Shown piece by piece: positions 8,781 through 16,621 of a stretch of 64,000 nt of DNA (its first letter is position 1; each line of letters begins with the position of its first letter). The DNA is taken from NCBI RefSeq assembly GCF_049889055.1, contig NZ_JBLTWO010000003.1, positions 248,001-312,000 on the forward strand. The letters run 5' to 3'. The position numbers were made by a program, and so were the translations under genes. The stretch is from Rhizorhabdus sp049889055 (GTDB taxonomy: Bacteria > Pseudomonadota > Alphaproteobacteria > Sphingomonadales > Sphingomonadaceae). The notes under the pieces are model-generated. The model was given only the letters and a program-made list of their open reading frames with translations, was not told where the DNA came from and did not search any database.

Positions 8781-10124
8781 TCAGTCATCCTCGCGGTCTA
8801 TCGCGTGGCGCCAATGGCCGCCCTTGCGGAGCGGTGCTCCGGGGGGGCGAACGATTGTACGCGCCGGCAGCGTGTGGCGATACCGGTGCGGGCGCAGCCG
8901 CCAAAAGGAGGTCGTCTCGTCGAATGTCCAACCGCCGTCCGGCGGCACGAGCGGCCGGAAAAGGTGGCAATATATCCACACCAGCGGCTTGCCGCGCGCG
9001 TCGTATGTTGCGAGCCGCTGCTGGATCTTCGCGTCGCGGCGAAACTCGGTGTAATCTCCGTCGAGCGCTTCGAGGCCGACATGCACGGCACCGGGCATAT
9101 CGTCGAGCAACTGATCGGTCGCATCGCTCAACTGCCGGAGGAAGTGGCGGCTGCGCTTCTCGACCGCGCGTTCGCCGACCGACATCCACCGCCCGATGAG
9201 GAGCGAGCTGCCCAGGACGTCGGCATAGCGCGGCCATCTTTCGTGACGCGGGCAGTCTCCGGCAACGAGATGGTTCACATGCCAATCATATTCGCCGAGC
9301 GCCAGTTCGACGAAGCGCGCATCGCCGAAGAGGAGATAGTCATGCTCAAGGAATTCGTCGATCGTCCGGGTCAGGATCGGCCTGATGCTCACCCGGCCGA
9401 ATTCGTCGGCCATCTCCAGCGGTAGGCCACCGACCCTGAGTGCGCGTTCCATCGTCTCGACCAGCCAATTCGCCGGCACGGCATGAAGTTCGCTGTCGAA
9501 GACGACGTCGATGACAAGAAAGCGCCGGCGCTCGGCGACCATGTGCGCGACCGGTTCGAATAGGGCGCGGAATGCCGCACGCTCGGCTTCTCGATACGGC
9601 CCCGCCCCCATGCGCTTCGCTTCGATCGACCAGGTCTTTCGCGATCGCCGGGCCGAGAAATCCGGCAAGCGCCGACGCTTTGTTTCAGGGATGAAGCTGA
9701 TGTCGGACCATCCCTGCTCGGCATAGGACAACGCTAGAAGAAGCTCGAACATGCCCGCATCCGCTTGCGAGCGCTCCTCGATCATCATTCGACGTGCGCG
9801 ATCGTCGATACCGGCAATACTACGCGCCAAGCCGAGGCGGCGTCCGATCGAGGTCAGTAGAGGGATATAGCGCGCGCCGGCCATTGGATCATACCAACCG
9901 CCGCCCGACGGCTGCAACGCCGCTTCACCGATGAAGAGCATCAATCCCGAAACATCTTCGCCGACCTCGGGAAGCGCCGATGGATCGCGAATCCAAAAAG
10001 ACGTCAGCGCCTCGCCCTCCATTCGGCCCAATAGCGCCGAGCGACGATCGGACCAATCGGCTGCAGGCATAAAGGACCGCAACCAGTCGACGGCTGCAAG
10101 AAGGTCGGGATCGATCTGGTTCAT
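8781..10124 (-). CDS. PD-(D/E)XK nuclease-like protein in defence island
   Basis: Protein of 447 aa without a name I can give. Residues of about 127-171 resemble a PD-(D/E)XK core: E127 in a helix (FELLLALSYAEQGW), PDF with D155, then a strand WSIEAKR giving E168 and K170. This resembles type II restriction-like nuclease folds; the remainder shows no recognisable domain. It converges on the helicase gene with only 19 bases between stop codons. Co-location suggests a role in the same defence locus, but the opposite orientation means it need not be part of the same system. Confidence 0.75.
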   Translation of the reverse strand: MNQIDPDLLAAVDWLRSFMPAADWSDRRSALLGRMEGEALTSFWIRDPSALPEVGEDVSGLMLFIGEAALQPSGGGWYDPMAGARYIPLLTSIGRRLGLARSIAGIDDRARRMMIEERSQADAGMFELLLALSYAEQGWSDISFIPETKRRRLPDFSARRSRKTWSIEAKRMGAGPYREAERAAFRALFEPVAHMVAERRRFLVIDVVFDSELHAVPANWLVETMERALRVGGLPLEMADEFGRVSIRPILTRTIDEFLEHDYLLFGDARFVELALGEYDWHVNHLVAGDCPRHERWPRYADVLGSSLLIGRWMSVGERAVEKRSRHFLRQLSDATDQLLDDMPGAVHVGLEALDGDYTEFRRDAKIQQRLATYDARGKPLVWIYCHLFRPLVPPDGGWTFDETTSFWRLRPHRYRHTLPARTIVRPPGAPLRKGGHWRHAIDREDD

Positions 10125-10464
10125 TTTATCACATTATCCAGAACTGCCCTACGCAACGATACACTATCCTTCATAGCGGGGGTAGTTCGCTCCAAGCCTT
10201 GCCAAGACTTTGCCCTTCAACCCAATCGCGGTAAGCGAGAAGTTCGACCCTAGCGCGGACCGTTCGAGATGAAGACGCGGGCCGGCGATGCGTACTGCGG
10301 CGCTGATCGCCACTCACTCCGGGCCAGTGTTCCAAATCCAGCCATTCCGCAACCAAAGTCTGTCAATGCCAGATTGGCAGGGACCTTGTCATTGGCTCGA
10401 TTATAGGTACTCCGCCTCTCCTCGTTGCCGACGCTCCGGATTCGATCAGATCCCTTCCGCCCCC
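10125..10464. other. Gap at right edge of the defence island
   Basis: About 340 bases without a convincing gene. A minus-strand reading frame (10171-10356, 61 codons, ending WVEGQSLGKAWSELPPL) is open, but I recognise nothing in it. It may be a remnant. No tRNA or attachment repeat was seen. Confidence 0.3.
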
Positions 10465-11370
10465 TTACCGCCGACCAACCACCCCCACCGCCAACCGCCC
10501 CACCTCCGCCAACACCCCCGCAGACGCGCCACTCCCCACCGCAAACGGCGCCCATGTCTCATGATAGGCCGCCACGATCACCGGCACCGCGCCCGCCGGT
10601 CCCCCGAACGCCACGTCGACGTAGATGCGCCGCTCGGGGTCGGTCCATGTGCCGGTCTTGTCTCCGGCGTCCCAGCCGGTGGGGAAGCCGGCGCGGAGGC
10701 GGTCGAGGCCGGTGGCGGTTTCGCGCATCCAGCCTTTGAGCTTTTCGCGGCCGGCGGGGGAGAGGGTGGGGCCGAGGAGGAGGGCGGCTGCCGTCTGCGC
10801 CATCGCGCGCGGGGTGGTGGTGTCGAGGCTGGTGCCGGGGGGCACCTCGTTCAGCGCGGGTTCGTAGCGGTCGAGGCGGCTCGTGGTGTCGCCGATCGAG
10901 CGCCAGAAACGGGTCAGTGCCTCGGGCCCGCCGAAGCGGCGCAGCAGGATATTGGCCGCCGGATTGTCGCTGGTGACGAGCGTGCCGCGCGCCAGCGCCT
11001 CGACGGTCAGGCCGGTCGCGGTGGCGGGGCGGGTGACCGGGCTGTGCGAGAGGAGGTCGGCCTCGGTCCAGCGCAGCGTCTCCGCCAGGTCGATCTGCCC
11101 GCGCTCGGCGCCTGCCAACATCATCGCGGCGAGCGACAGTTTGAACGCGCTGCACTGCGCGAACCGGTCGTCGGCGCGCCAGCCGGCGCCGCGCCCGCTG
11201 ACCGGATCGAGGATATAGGCGCCCAGCCGCCCGCCCGCGCGGCGCTCGATCGCAGCCAGCGCCTCGCTCGTCGCCGATGCCTCGGCCCCCGGCCGGCCCG
11301 TCTCATGCGCGCAGCCCGCCAGCGTCAGGGCGAGGCCACTGCCCAAGAGCGTCCGTCGATCGATGTCCAT
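10465..11370 (-). CDS. Class A beta-lactamase
   Basis: Protein of 301 aa. The N-terminus combines a twin-arginine-like start (DIDRRTLLGSG) with a lipobox (LTLAGC, C20), so it is probably an inner- or outer-membrane lipoprotein. The catalytic set is complete: S74-x-x-K77 in CSAFKLS (Ala in place of the usual Thr), S134-D-N in TSDNPAAN, E170 in YEPALNE (Glu166 equivalent) and K238-T-G in GDKTGTW. It hydrolyses beta-lactam antibiotics by an acyl-serine mechanism. No LysR/AmpR regulator is adjacent. The spectrum cannot be inferred. Confidence 0.93.
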   Translation of the reverse strand: MDIDRRTLLGSGLALTLAGCAHETGRPGAEASATSEALAAIERRAGGRLGAYILDPVSGRGAGWRADDRFAQCSAFKLSLAAMMLAGAERGQIDLAETLRWTEADLLSHSPVTRPATATGLTVEALARGTLVTSDNPAANILLRRFGGPEALTRFWRSIGDTTSRLDRYEPALNEVPPGTSLDTTTPRAMAQTAAALLLGPTLSPAGREKLKGWMRETATGLDRLRAGFPTGWDAGDKTGTWTDPERRIYVDVAFGGPAGAVPVIVAAYHETWAPFAVGSGASAGVLAEVGRLAVGVVGRR

Positions 11371-11474
11371 GAAGCTGTCCCTGCTCGCCGTGCTGCCTTC
11401 ACCGATAGCGAAGCCGAAAATGGCGGGGCTGTCGAGTGGCGCGTCAGGGCGCGTGGCTATGGGGCAGCGGGGCC

Positions 11475-12074
11475 TCAGCTATAGTTGAAGCTGATGCTGA
11501 TCCGGTCGCCCTTCGCCCCATTGGGCGGCACTTCGTGGCGCAGCCAGCTTTCCCACAGCAGGATCATGCCGGGCTTCGGCTCGGCATAGACGAAGGCGCG
11601 GTCCTCCTCGGGCGCGTCGGGGCGGCGGGGCGGGGCGGCCATCATCAGCGGCAGGCGCGGATCCTCGAACTTCAGCCCGCCCGATCCTTCGGGGACGGCG
11701 ACGTAGAAGGTGCCGGAAATGGCGCTGTGCGGGTGGATATGCCCCGAATGGGTGCCGCCGGGCTTCATCAGATTGACCCACAGGCTGTCGAGGCGGAGCT
11801 TGCGGCCGAGATCGAGGTGCAACTCTTCGGCGAAGCGCGCGACATGGCGGTTCAGGATCTTCGCCAGGTCGGCAAAGGCCGGGTCGCGCGCGGGCAGATC
11901 GCCCAGCGACGCATAGGAGGTGTAGCCGCGATAGCCCTTCTCCTTCGACCAGGCCTTGCCAGCGCGGTCGTCGGCCGCGAGCGAGCGGACCGAATGGTCG
12001 AGCTCGGCGAGCAGACTCTCGTCCTCGACAAGGGCGTCATAGATGCGGGTGACGAACAGGGATCGGATGGCCAT
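11475..12074 (-). CDS. TIGR02466-type 2OG-Fe(II) oxygenase
   Basis: Protein of 199 aa. The core has THSGHIHPHSAISGTFYV, the iron-binding region of this putative 2-oxoglutarate/iron oxygenase family, followed by GMILLWESWLRHEVPPN with the distal His and RISISFNYS with the 2OG-binding Arg. It begins MAIRSLFVTRIYDA, the normal family start, so the ATG at 12074 is preferred over the frame's earlier codon at 12089. The substrate is unknown. It lies 62 bases downstream of the S41-like gene on the same strand. Confidence 0.85.
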   Translation of the reverse strand: MAIRSLFVTRIYDALVEDESLLAELDHSVRSLAADDRAGKAWSKEKGYRGYTSYASLGDLPARDPAFADLAKILNRHVARFAEELHLDLGRKLRLDSLWVNLMKPGGTHSGHIHPHSAISGTFYVAVPEGSGGLKFEDPRLPLMMAAPPRRPDAPEEDRAFVYAEPKPGMILLWESWLRHEVPPNGAKGDRISISFNYS

Positions 12075-12136
12075 GGCCCGCACAAGCACGGCCGCGCCGC
12101 CGGTTCAAGCGCCGATGGCGGGTGGGTGGGGCCGGA

Positions 12137-13060
12137 TCAGCGTGGCGGTGCGGCCGAGAGCAGGGCGATGGCCTTCCTCAGCGCGGCGTCCACCGGCTTG
12201 CGAGCGACGGGGACGATGTGGCGCGGGGTGAAGCCGCGCCCCTCGAGCCTCGTGCCGTTGGCGGTGCGGATGTCATATTCGGCGACGGTCAGCATGCCGC
12301 CGCCGGGCAGGCCATGTTCGACCCCGCCGGTCACCGCCCCCGCGGTCTTCTGCCCGACCGAGATCGCGCGGCCGCTTTCGGTGAGGAAGAAGGCGAGGAT
12401 TTCGGCGGCGCTGGCGGTGTCGGGGCCGACGATCACGGCGAGCGGGCCGAGATAGGAGCGCGAGCCGGCGCCGCGCGTATATTCCTCGATCTCGCGGCGG
12501 CCGTACAACCGGATCAGCAGCTGCCTGCGGTCGGTGAACAGGCCGGCGATCTTGTCGAGAATGTCGTCGCGCCCGCCCAGATTGTCGCGCAGGTCGAGGA
12601 TGACGCCGCGCAGGGCAGGGGCCCGGGCGATCTCATCGCGCAGCCATGTGTCGTCGCCGCCATCGAACTGGTTGAGCGTGATCAGCAATATCCCGCCCTC
12701 GATCCTCGTCGCGGCGCGGGCGGGGGGCAGGTCGCGCTCCTCGGGCGGCTCCTTTTCCCAGCGGATCTGGCCGGGGCTGGTCGCATAGACATGGCTGTCG
12801 TCGAGCTGGTCGAGCATGCGGTTGACGACGGCATAAAGCTGCCGCTCGTCCTTTGCGGCCAGGGCCTGAGGGTAGAAGCGGTCGCGGATCGCGTCCCAGT
12901 CATTGCCGCCCATCGCGCGGTCCCAATAGCGGTCGGCGACGATCGACCAGGCGCGGTCGAAGACGCGGGCGTTGAGGTCGGTCCCGCGCCCGAGCACCGG
13001 CGTCGAGGCGCTGACGAGGCAGCAGAGCGCGAGGGCGAGGCGGGACAGGCGGTTCTTCAT
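12137..13060 (-). CDS. S41 family peptidase-like protein
   Basis: Secreted protein of 307 aa. The signal peptide is MKNRLSRLALALCCLVSAS. The fold motifs are GVILDLRDNLGG and the serine motif TASAAEI with S217. In C-terminal processing proteases the catalytic Lys lies 25 residues after the Ser; here that position is Ala242, and the nearest Lys is K238 in GQKTAGAV, so the dyad is non-canonical. No PDZ domain is evident. It follows the 13081-14019 gene by 20 bases and was probably transcribed with it. Confidence 0.8.
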   Translation of the reverse strand: MKNRLSRLALALCCLVSASTPVLGRGTDLNARVFDRAWSIVADRYWDRAMGGNDWDAIRDRFYPQALAAKDERQLYAVVNRMLDQLDDSHVYATSPGQIRWEKEPPEERDLPPARAATRIEGGILLITLNQFDGGDDTWLRDEIARAPALRGVILDLRDNLGGRDDILDKIAGLFTDRRQLLIRLYGRREIEEYTRGAGSRSYLGPLAVIVGPDTASAAEILAFFLTESGRAISVGQKTAGAVTGGVEHGLPGGGMLTVAEYDIRTANGTRLEGRGFTPRHIVPVARKPVDAALRKAIALLSAAPPR

Positions 13061-13080
13061 CGGATCAGCTGGTCATCGGA

Positions 13081-14019
13081 TCAGTTCGCGGCGCAGCGCA
13101 GGCTGAGCTGGTTGATGCGCCGGTCGATCTCCGCCCGGTCGCAGTTGTCGAGCCGGTCGCGGCCGATCAAGACGGCGGGCCAGGCCTCCTGCTGCGGCAC
13201 GCGGCGCTCGACCAGGATGTCGCCCGCCTTGTCCGGGTCGCGCGGATATTGTTCGGCGCCCCCGAAATCGGCGGTGCGGACGATCAGCGCGTCATAGGCG
13301 AAACCTCCGACATTGGCGGGTGTCGCGAAGCTGAGCGTCGAGGCCGGGCGCTTGATGCCGAACGCCGCCTCCACCTCGCCCGCATCGTCGAGCCGCCCGT
13401 CGTGCGCGCGCGCAAGAATCGCGCCGGCCGACCCGGTGGCGACGGTGCGATGCTGCTCCAGCGAGAATTGCACGAAGATCGCGTCGGCGCCGACCGTCTG
13501 GCGCGCCTGGGGGCCGTGAGCGGGGTGGTCGTCGAGGTCGTAGCGCAGGGTGCGTGTCTCGGCGGAGATACCGACCTTCCTGTCCATGATGATGGTCTCA
13601 TAGGGAAGCAGCCCCAGGCCGATCTCGCCATCGACGCCCTTGCAGCAGTCGCGGCCATGGGAGGCGAGGGTGACGATCATCTTGCGTCCGTTGATCCTGA
13701 CCTTGGCTGCAGCCTGCACCCCGCGCAGTCTTTCGCGGCCTACCAGGGCGTCGAAGCCGCTCTGGAAGGCGAAGCCGCTCCTGGGAGGGTCGGCCTCGAT
13801 GCGGCGGACGGCGTCGGGGTTCAATTCGATCAGCCGTTTCTGGTTGAACGAGACGCGCAATCGGAGCGGGACGTCGCCGATCGAAAGGGTGATGATCGGC
13901 GCGTCCATATCGAGCCGCAATTCGCCGGACAGAGGCGGCTTCTGCGCCGCCATGGCCTGTATGGGCGAAAGGGCCGCCGCCACGACCGCGAGAAACGCGG
14001 CGGCGGCGATCGGCCTCAT
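13081..14019 (-). CDS. Secreted hypothetical protein
   Basis: Protein of 312 aa with a clear signal peptide (MRPIAAAAFLAVVAAALSP, cleavage near AMAAQ). The body is rich in beta-strand-like segments; GEIGLGLLPYETIIMD and GFDALVGRERL hint at a retropepsin-like or barrel fold, but I cannot assign a family. It is first in a two-gene unit with the S41-like protein. A short direct repeat (CATCGGATCAG, twice within 28 bases) lies at the junction. Confidence 0.7.
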   Translation of the reverse strand: MRPIAAAAFLAVVAAALSPIQAMAAQKPPLSGELRLDMDAPIITLSIGDVPLRLRVSFNQKRLIELNPDAVRRIEADPPRSGFAFQSGFDALVGRERLRGVQAAAKVRINGRKMIVTLASHGRDCCKGVDGEIGLGLLPYETIIMDRKVGISAETRTLRYDLDDHPAHGPQARQTVGADAIFVQFSLEQHRTVATGSAGAILARAHDGRLDDAGEVEAAFGIKRPASTLSFATPANVGGFAYDALIVRTADFGGAEQYPRDPDKAGDILVERRVPQQEAWPAVLIGRDRLDNCDRAEIDRRINQLSLRCAAN

Positions 14020-14032
14020 AAGCGGCTTCGCG

Positions 14033-14359
14033 TCAGTTGGCGCGGTACGATCGGTAGGCGGGCGCAGCAGGCGCCGCGCTGTAAGCCCGGCTCGTGCTGC
14101 TGCGCGGCGAACGATAGCTGCGGCTGCGATAGGTCCGGCGCTCCTTGTTTATCAGCGTGTTATAAAGCACGCCGCCGGCACCGCCGACAAGCGCACCTTC
14201 GCCGACCGAGAGACCCGGGATGATCGCGCCGGCGATCACGCCGCCCGCCGCGCCGATGCCGGCACCGCGCAGGATATGATTGGCGCTTTGCGCCGAGGCA
14301 GGGGCAGCGACACCGAGCGAGAGCAAAGCGGCGCTGCCAATAATCGCGAACCTGTTCAT
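14033..14359 (-). CDS. Secreted glycine-zipper protein, paralogue 2
   Basis: Protein of 108 aa. The signal peptide ends at APASAQ, followed by HILRGAGIGAAGGVIAGAI and GLSVGEGALVGGAGG, near identical to the protein at 1823-2113. The tail differs: it is rich in Arg, Ser and Tyr (RRTYRSRSYRSPRSS). It probably arose by duplication of a glycine-zipper gene. The gene is 13 bases upstream of the 14019 start on the same strand. Confidence 0.78.
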   Translation of the reverse strand: MNRFAIIGSAALLSLGVAAPASAQSANHILRGAGIGAAGGVIAGAIIPGLSVGEGALVGGAGGVLYNTLINKERRTYRSRSYRSPRSSTSRAYSAAPAAPAYRSYRAN

Positions 14360-14516
14360 GGCAGTACTCCTTCCTTCGATTCAAGGCGCCAACGGACGAA
14401 TTACTGGCCGGTTCCCCCGTTCATTTGGGGTCAAGGAAACAGATCGCCGTGTGCGTCTGCTCATTGAAGGTTCATTTGCTGAACCGCATATTGACCGCAG
14501 TCATGGAGGTGTTTCG

Positions 14517-14909
14517 ATGCGCGTTAAACTGTGCCTTATCGGCGTTCTGTTGATGGGTTCGACCATGCCGGCCTTGGCGGCGCGGCCCGCTCCCGAAGCG
14601 CGGCTGGCGAAGACGCTGGAAGGTCGTGTTGCGGGCAAGCCGGTCAACTGCATCCCGCAGCGGCAGATCCAGTCCACCGAAATCTTCGAGCGGACCGCGA
14701 TCGTCTACAAGGCGGGGCGGACCTGGTACGTCAACCGCCCGGTCAACGGCGCCAATTTTCTCGATCGCAACGACGTGCTGGTGACCGACACGCGCAGCCC
14801 CGACCTGTGCAACGTCGATATCGTCCGCCTGCTCGATCCGGGGACGCGATTCCAGAGCGGTACCATCGGGCTGGGCAATTTCGTGCCCTACACCAAGCCC
14901 AAATCCTGA
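14517..14909 (+). CDS. Secreted hypothetical protein
   Basis: Protein of 130 aa. Its signal peptide (MRVKLCLIGVLLMGSTMPALAA) has GGAGGT eight bases before the ATG. The mature part contains two Cys (NCIPQRQI and LCNVDIVRLL), which may form a disulphide, and the motif RTWYVNRP. I do not recognise the family by name. The stop codon lies inside the first unit of a 16-bp tandem triplication. Confidence 0.72.
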   Translation: MRVKLCLIGVLLMGSTMPALAARPAPEARLAKTLEGRVAGKPVNCIPQRQIQSTEIFERTAIVYKAGRTWYVNRPVNGANFLDRNDVLVTDTRSPDLCNVDIVRLLDPGTRFQSGTIGLGNFVPYTKPKS

Positions 14910-14948
14910 TGGGCCGAAATCCTGATGGGCCCAAATCCTGATGGGAGG
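14901..14948 (+). repeat. 16-bp tandem repeat, three units
   Basis: AAATCCTGATGGGCCG (14901-14916), AAATCCTGATGGGCCC (14917-14932) and AAATCCTGATGGGAGG (14933-14948). The first unit carries the stop codon of the gene before it (TGA, 14907-14909). It looks like a recent local slippage product. Confidence 0.9.
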
Positions 14949-14987
14949 GCTGGGTCGGGGGCAGATCCCGGCCCCCGCCCGATGGGA

Positions 14988-15245
14988 TCAGTCGTCGGCG
15001 CGCTCGGAGCCCTGCGCGGCGTGATAGGCGAGTTCGCGGCGAACCTCGGTCTCGTCGGTTCCGGCGACCAGCTTGATGTCGCTCGCCTTGCGGAAGCGGA
15101 TATGGACCGGGCCCGCCATCTGGTGCGGGGCGGCCTTGCCGAGCTCGACGGCCGTGGACGGATTGACGGCCGCGCTCCCATCGACCTGCGCAAAGGCCGA
15201 GGTCGCCGTCGATACCGCTATCATCAGAGCCACGAACCGCTTCAT
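14988..15245 (-). CDS. Small secreted hypothetical protein
   Basis: Protein of 85 aa. The signal peptide is MKRFVALMIAVSTATSAFA, and the remainder is hydrophilic with no named domain. The ATG at 15245 was chosen because GGAG lies eight bases upstream; a GTG at 15254 is in frame. It is convergent with the 14517-14909 gene. Confidence 0.65.
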   Translation of the reverse strand: MKRFVALMIAVSTATSAFAQVDGSAAVNPSTAVELGKAAPHQMAGPVHIRFRKASDIKLVAGTDETEVRRELAYHAAQGSERADD

Positions 15246-15393
15246 CGCCTTCACTCCACATAAGCGCCGATCAACACCCGGCGTGCAGCCTCTCTACCGC
15301 AAAGGATATCATCGGGGAAATGACCAAAGGTCGTAACTCTGATCGATTTTACAACTGTTCACGAACCGGCGCGGTTGCAGCGATCTGGCCGAA

Positions 15394-15428
15394 CAAAAAG
15401 GGGGCCGCCGTTGCCGGCGACCCCCTTG
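15394..15428 (-). terminator. Rho-independent terminator of rplM-rpsI
   Basis: On the minus strand the transcript forms AAGGGGG, then TCGCCG-GCAA-CGGCGG, then CCCCC, followed by TTTTTGTTC. This is a strong GC stem with a U-run, about 25 bases downstream of the rpsI stop. Confidence 0.88.
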
Positions 15429-15450
15429 TTCGGTTCCGAAAAGATCCGGA

Positions 15451-16011
15451 TCAGCGCTTCGAGAACTGGAAGCTGCGGCGAGCCTTCGCCTTGCCGTACT
15501 TCTTACGCTCGACCGCGCGGCTGTCGCGGGTCAGGAAGCCGGCGGCCTTGACGGGCGCGCGCAGGATCGGCTCATACTTGGTGAGCGCCTGGCTGATGCC
15601 ATGCTTGACCGCACCGGCCTGGCCGGAGAGGCCGCCGCCCTTGACGGTGGCGATGACGTCATACTGACCTTCGCGGCCGGCGACCGAGAAAGGCTGGTTG
15701 ATGACGAGACGCAGCGTCGGGCGTGCGAAATAGACTTCCTGGTCGCGGCCATTGACGATGACCTTGCCGGTGCCCGGCTTCAGCCACACGCGGGCGACGG
15801 CGTCCTTACGACGGCCGGTCGCATAGGCGCGGCCATAGGCGTCCAGTTCCTGCGCACGCAGCGGCGTGGTCGGCTGGTGCGAGACCGGAGCGGCGACTTC
15901 GGCGACGTCACCGGCTTCGGTGGCGGGAGCAGCGGCAGCCGGAGCAGCCGGGGCGGCGGCCGCGCCGGTCAGCGCGGCGAGGTCGGAAAGCGACTGGCGG
16001 TTATCGGACAT
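15451..16011 (-). CDS. rpsI: 30S ribosomal protein S9
   Basis: Protein of 186 aa. The conserved core starts near YGRAYATGRRKDAVARVWL and ends with the canonical KKYGKAKARRSFQFSKR tail that reaches the ribosomal P site. The first 50 or so residues are an Ala/Pro-rich extension, longer than in Escherichia coli S9 (about 130 aa) and found in other alphaproteobacteria. The start overlaps the rplM stop by one base (TAATG), so the two are co-translated. Confidence 0.98.
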   Translation of the reverse strand: MSDNRQSLSDLAALTGAAAAPAAPAAAAPATEAGDVAEVAAPVSHQPTTPLRAQELDAYGRAYATGRRKDAVARVWLKPGTGKVIVNGRDQEVYFARPTLRLVINQPFSVAGREGQYDVIATVKGGGLSGQAGAVKHGISQALTKYEPILRAPVKAAGFLTRDSRAVERKKYGKAKARRSFQFSKR

Positions 16012-16490
16012 TATGCGCCCACCTTGTTCTTGCGGTTCATCGAAGCGATGTCGAGAACCTCGGGATTCTGTGCGCCATGCGGATGCTCGGTGCCGGCGAA
16101 GATGCGCAGGTTGCGCATCTGCTGGCGACCCAGCGGGCCGCGCGGGATCATCCGCTCGACGGCCTTTTCCAGGACGCGCTCAGGGAAGCGGCCGCCCAGG
16201 ATCTTGTCGGCGCGGGCTTCCTTGATGCCGCCGGCATAGCCGGTGTGGCGATAATAGACCTTCTGCGTCAGCTTGCGGCCCGTGAAGCGGACCTTGTCCG
16301 CGTTGATCACGACGACGTTGTCGCCGCAATCGAGGAACGGGGTGTAGCTCGGCTTGTTCTTGCCGCGCAGGATGTTGGCGATGATCGAGGCGACGCGGCC
16401 GACGACCAGCCCTTCCGCATCGATCAGATGCCACTTCTTTTCCACCGTGGCGGGGGTCGCCATCTTGGTGGTCTTCATGAGCGCCTTCAT
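16011..16490 (-). CDS. rplM: 50S ribosomal protein L13
   Basis: Protein of 159 aa with the L13 core: WHLIDAEGLVVGRVAS, NKPSYTPFLDCGDNVV and ERMIPRGPLGRQQMRNLRI. L13 is an early-assembly protein of the large subunit. It is the first gene of the rplM-rpsI operon, and its stop overlaps the rpsI start. Two inverted repeats in its leader (16514-16555) may regulate it or terminate transcription from ctaA. Confidence 0.98.
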   Translation of the reverse strand: MKALMKTTKMATPATVEKKWHLIDAEGLVVGRVASIIANILRGKNKPSYTPFLDCGDNVVVINADKVRFTGRKLTQKVYYRHTGYAGGIKEARADKILGGRFPERVLEKAVERMIPRGPLGRQQMRNLRIFAGTEHPHGAQNPEVLDIASMNRKNKVGA

Positions 16491-16513
16491 GGGCCTGGGA
16501 CCTTCTGTTTCGT

Positions 16514-16555
16514 TCGTTCCGAAATGAACGACGCCGCCCCTCGGGGAGGCGGCGT
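16514..16555 (-). promoter_or_regulatory. rplM leader hairpins
   Basis: Two adjacent inverted repeats: TCGTTC/GAACGA (16514-16531) and ACGCCGCC/GGCGGCGT (16531-16555). They lie 24-65 bases before the rplM start codon. No U-run follows on the minus strand, so an r-protein leader is as likely as a terminator of ctaA. Confidence 0.5.
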
Positions 16556-16621
16556 TGACGGAGCGCTAATGCGCGGAGAGGCCAATTGAGTCAAGCAAAA
16601 TGGGCCTGAATTAAAGTGGTA

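Larger units (their letters stand above)
4456..10124. other. Putative defence island (Gabija-like core)
   Basis: Four genes sit between ordinary chromosomal genes: a Cys-rich protein (-), an OLD-family nuclease (+), a UvrD-like helicase (+) and a PD-(D/E)XK-like protein (-). The nuclease-helicase overlap and family pairing match the published Gabija defence system. The outer two genes are not part of canonical Gabija. No integrase, tRNA or direct repeat was seen at the edges. Confidence 0.6.

Noticed and set aside
10171..10356. 61-codon minus-strand frame after the defence island
   Set aside because: No motif and no clear ribosome-binding site; recorded only as a possible remnant.
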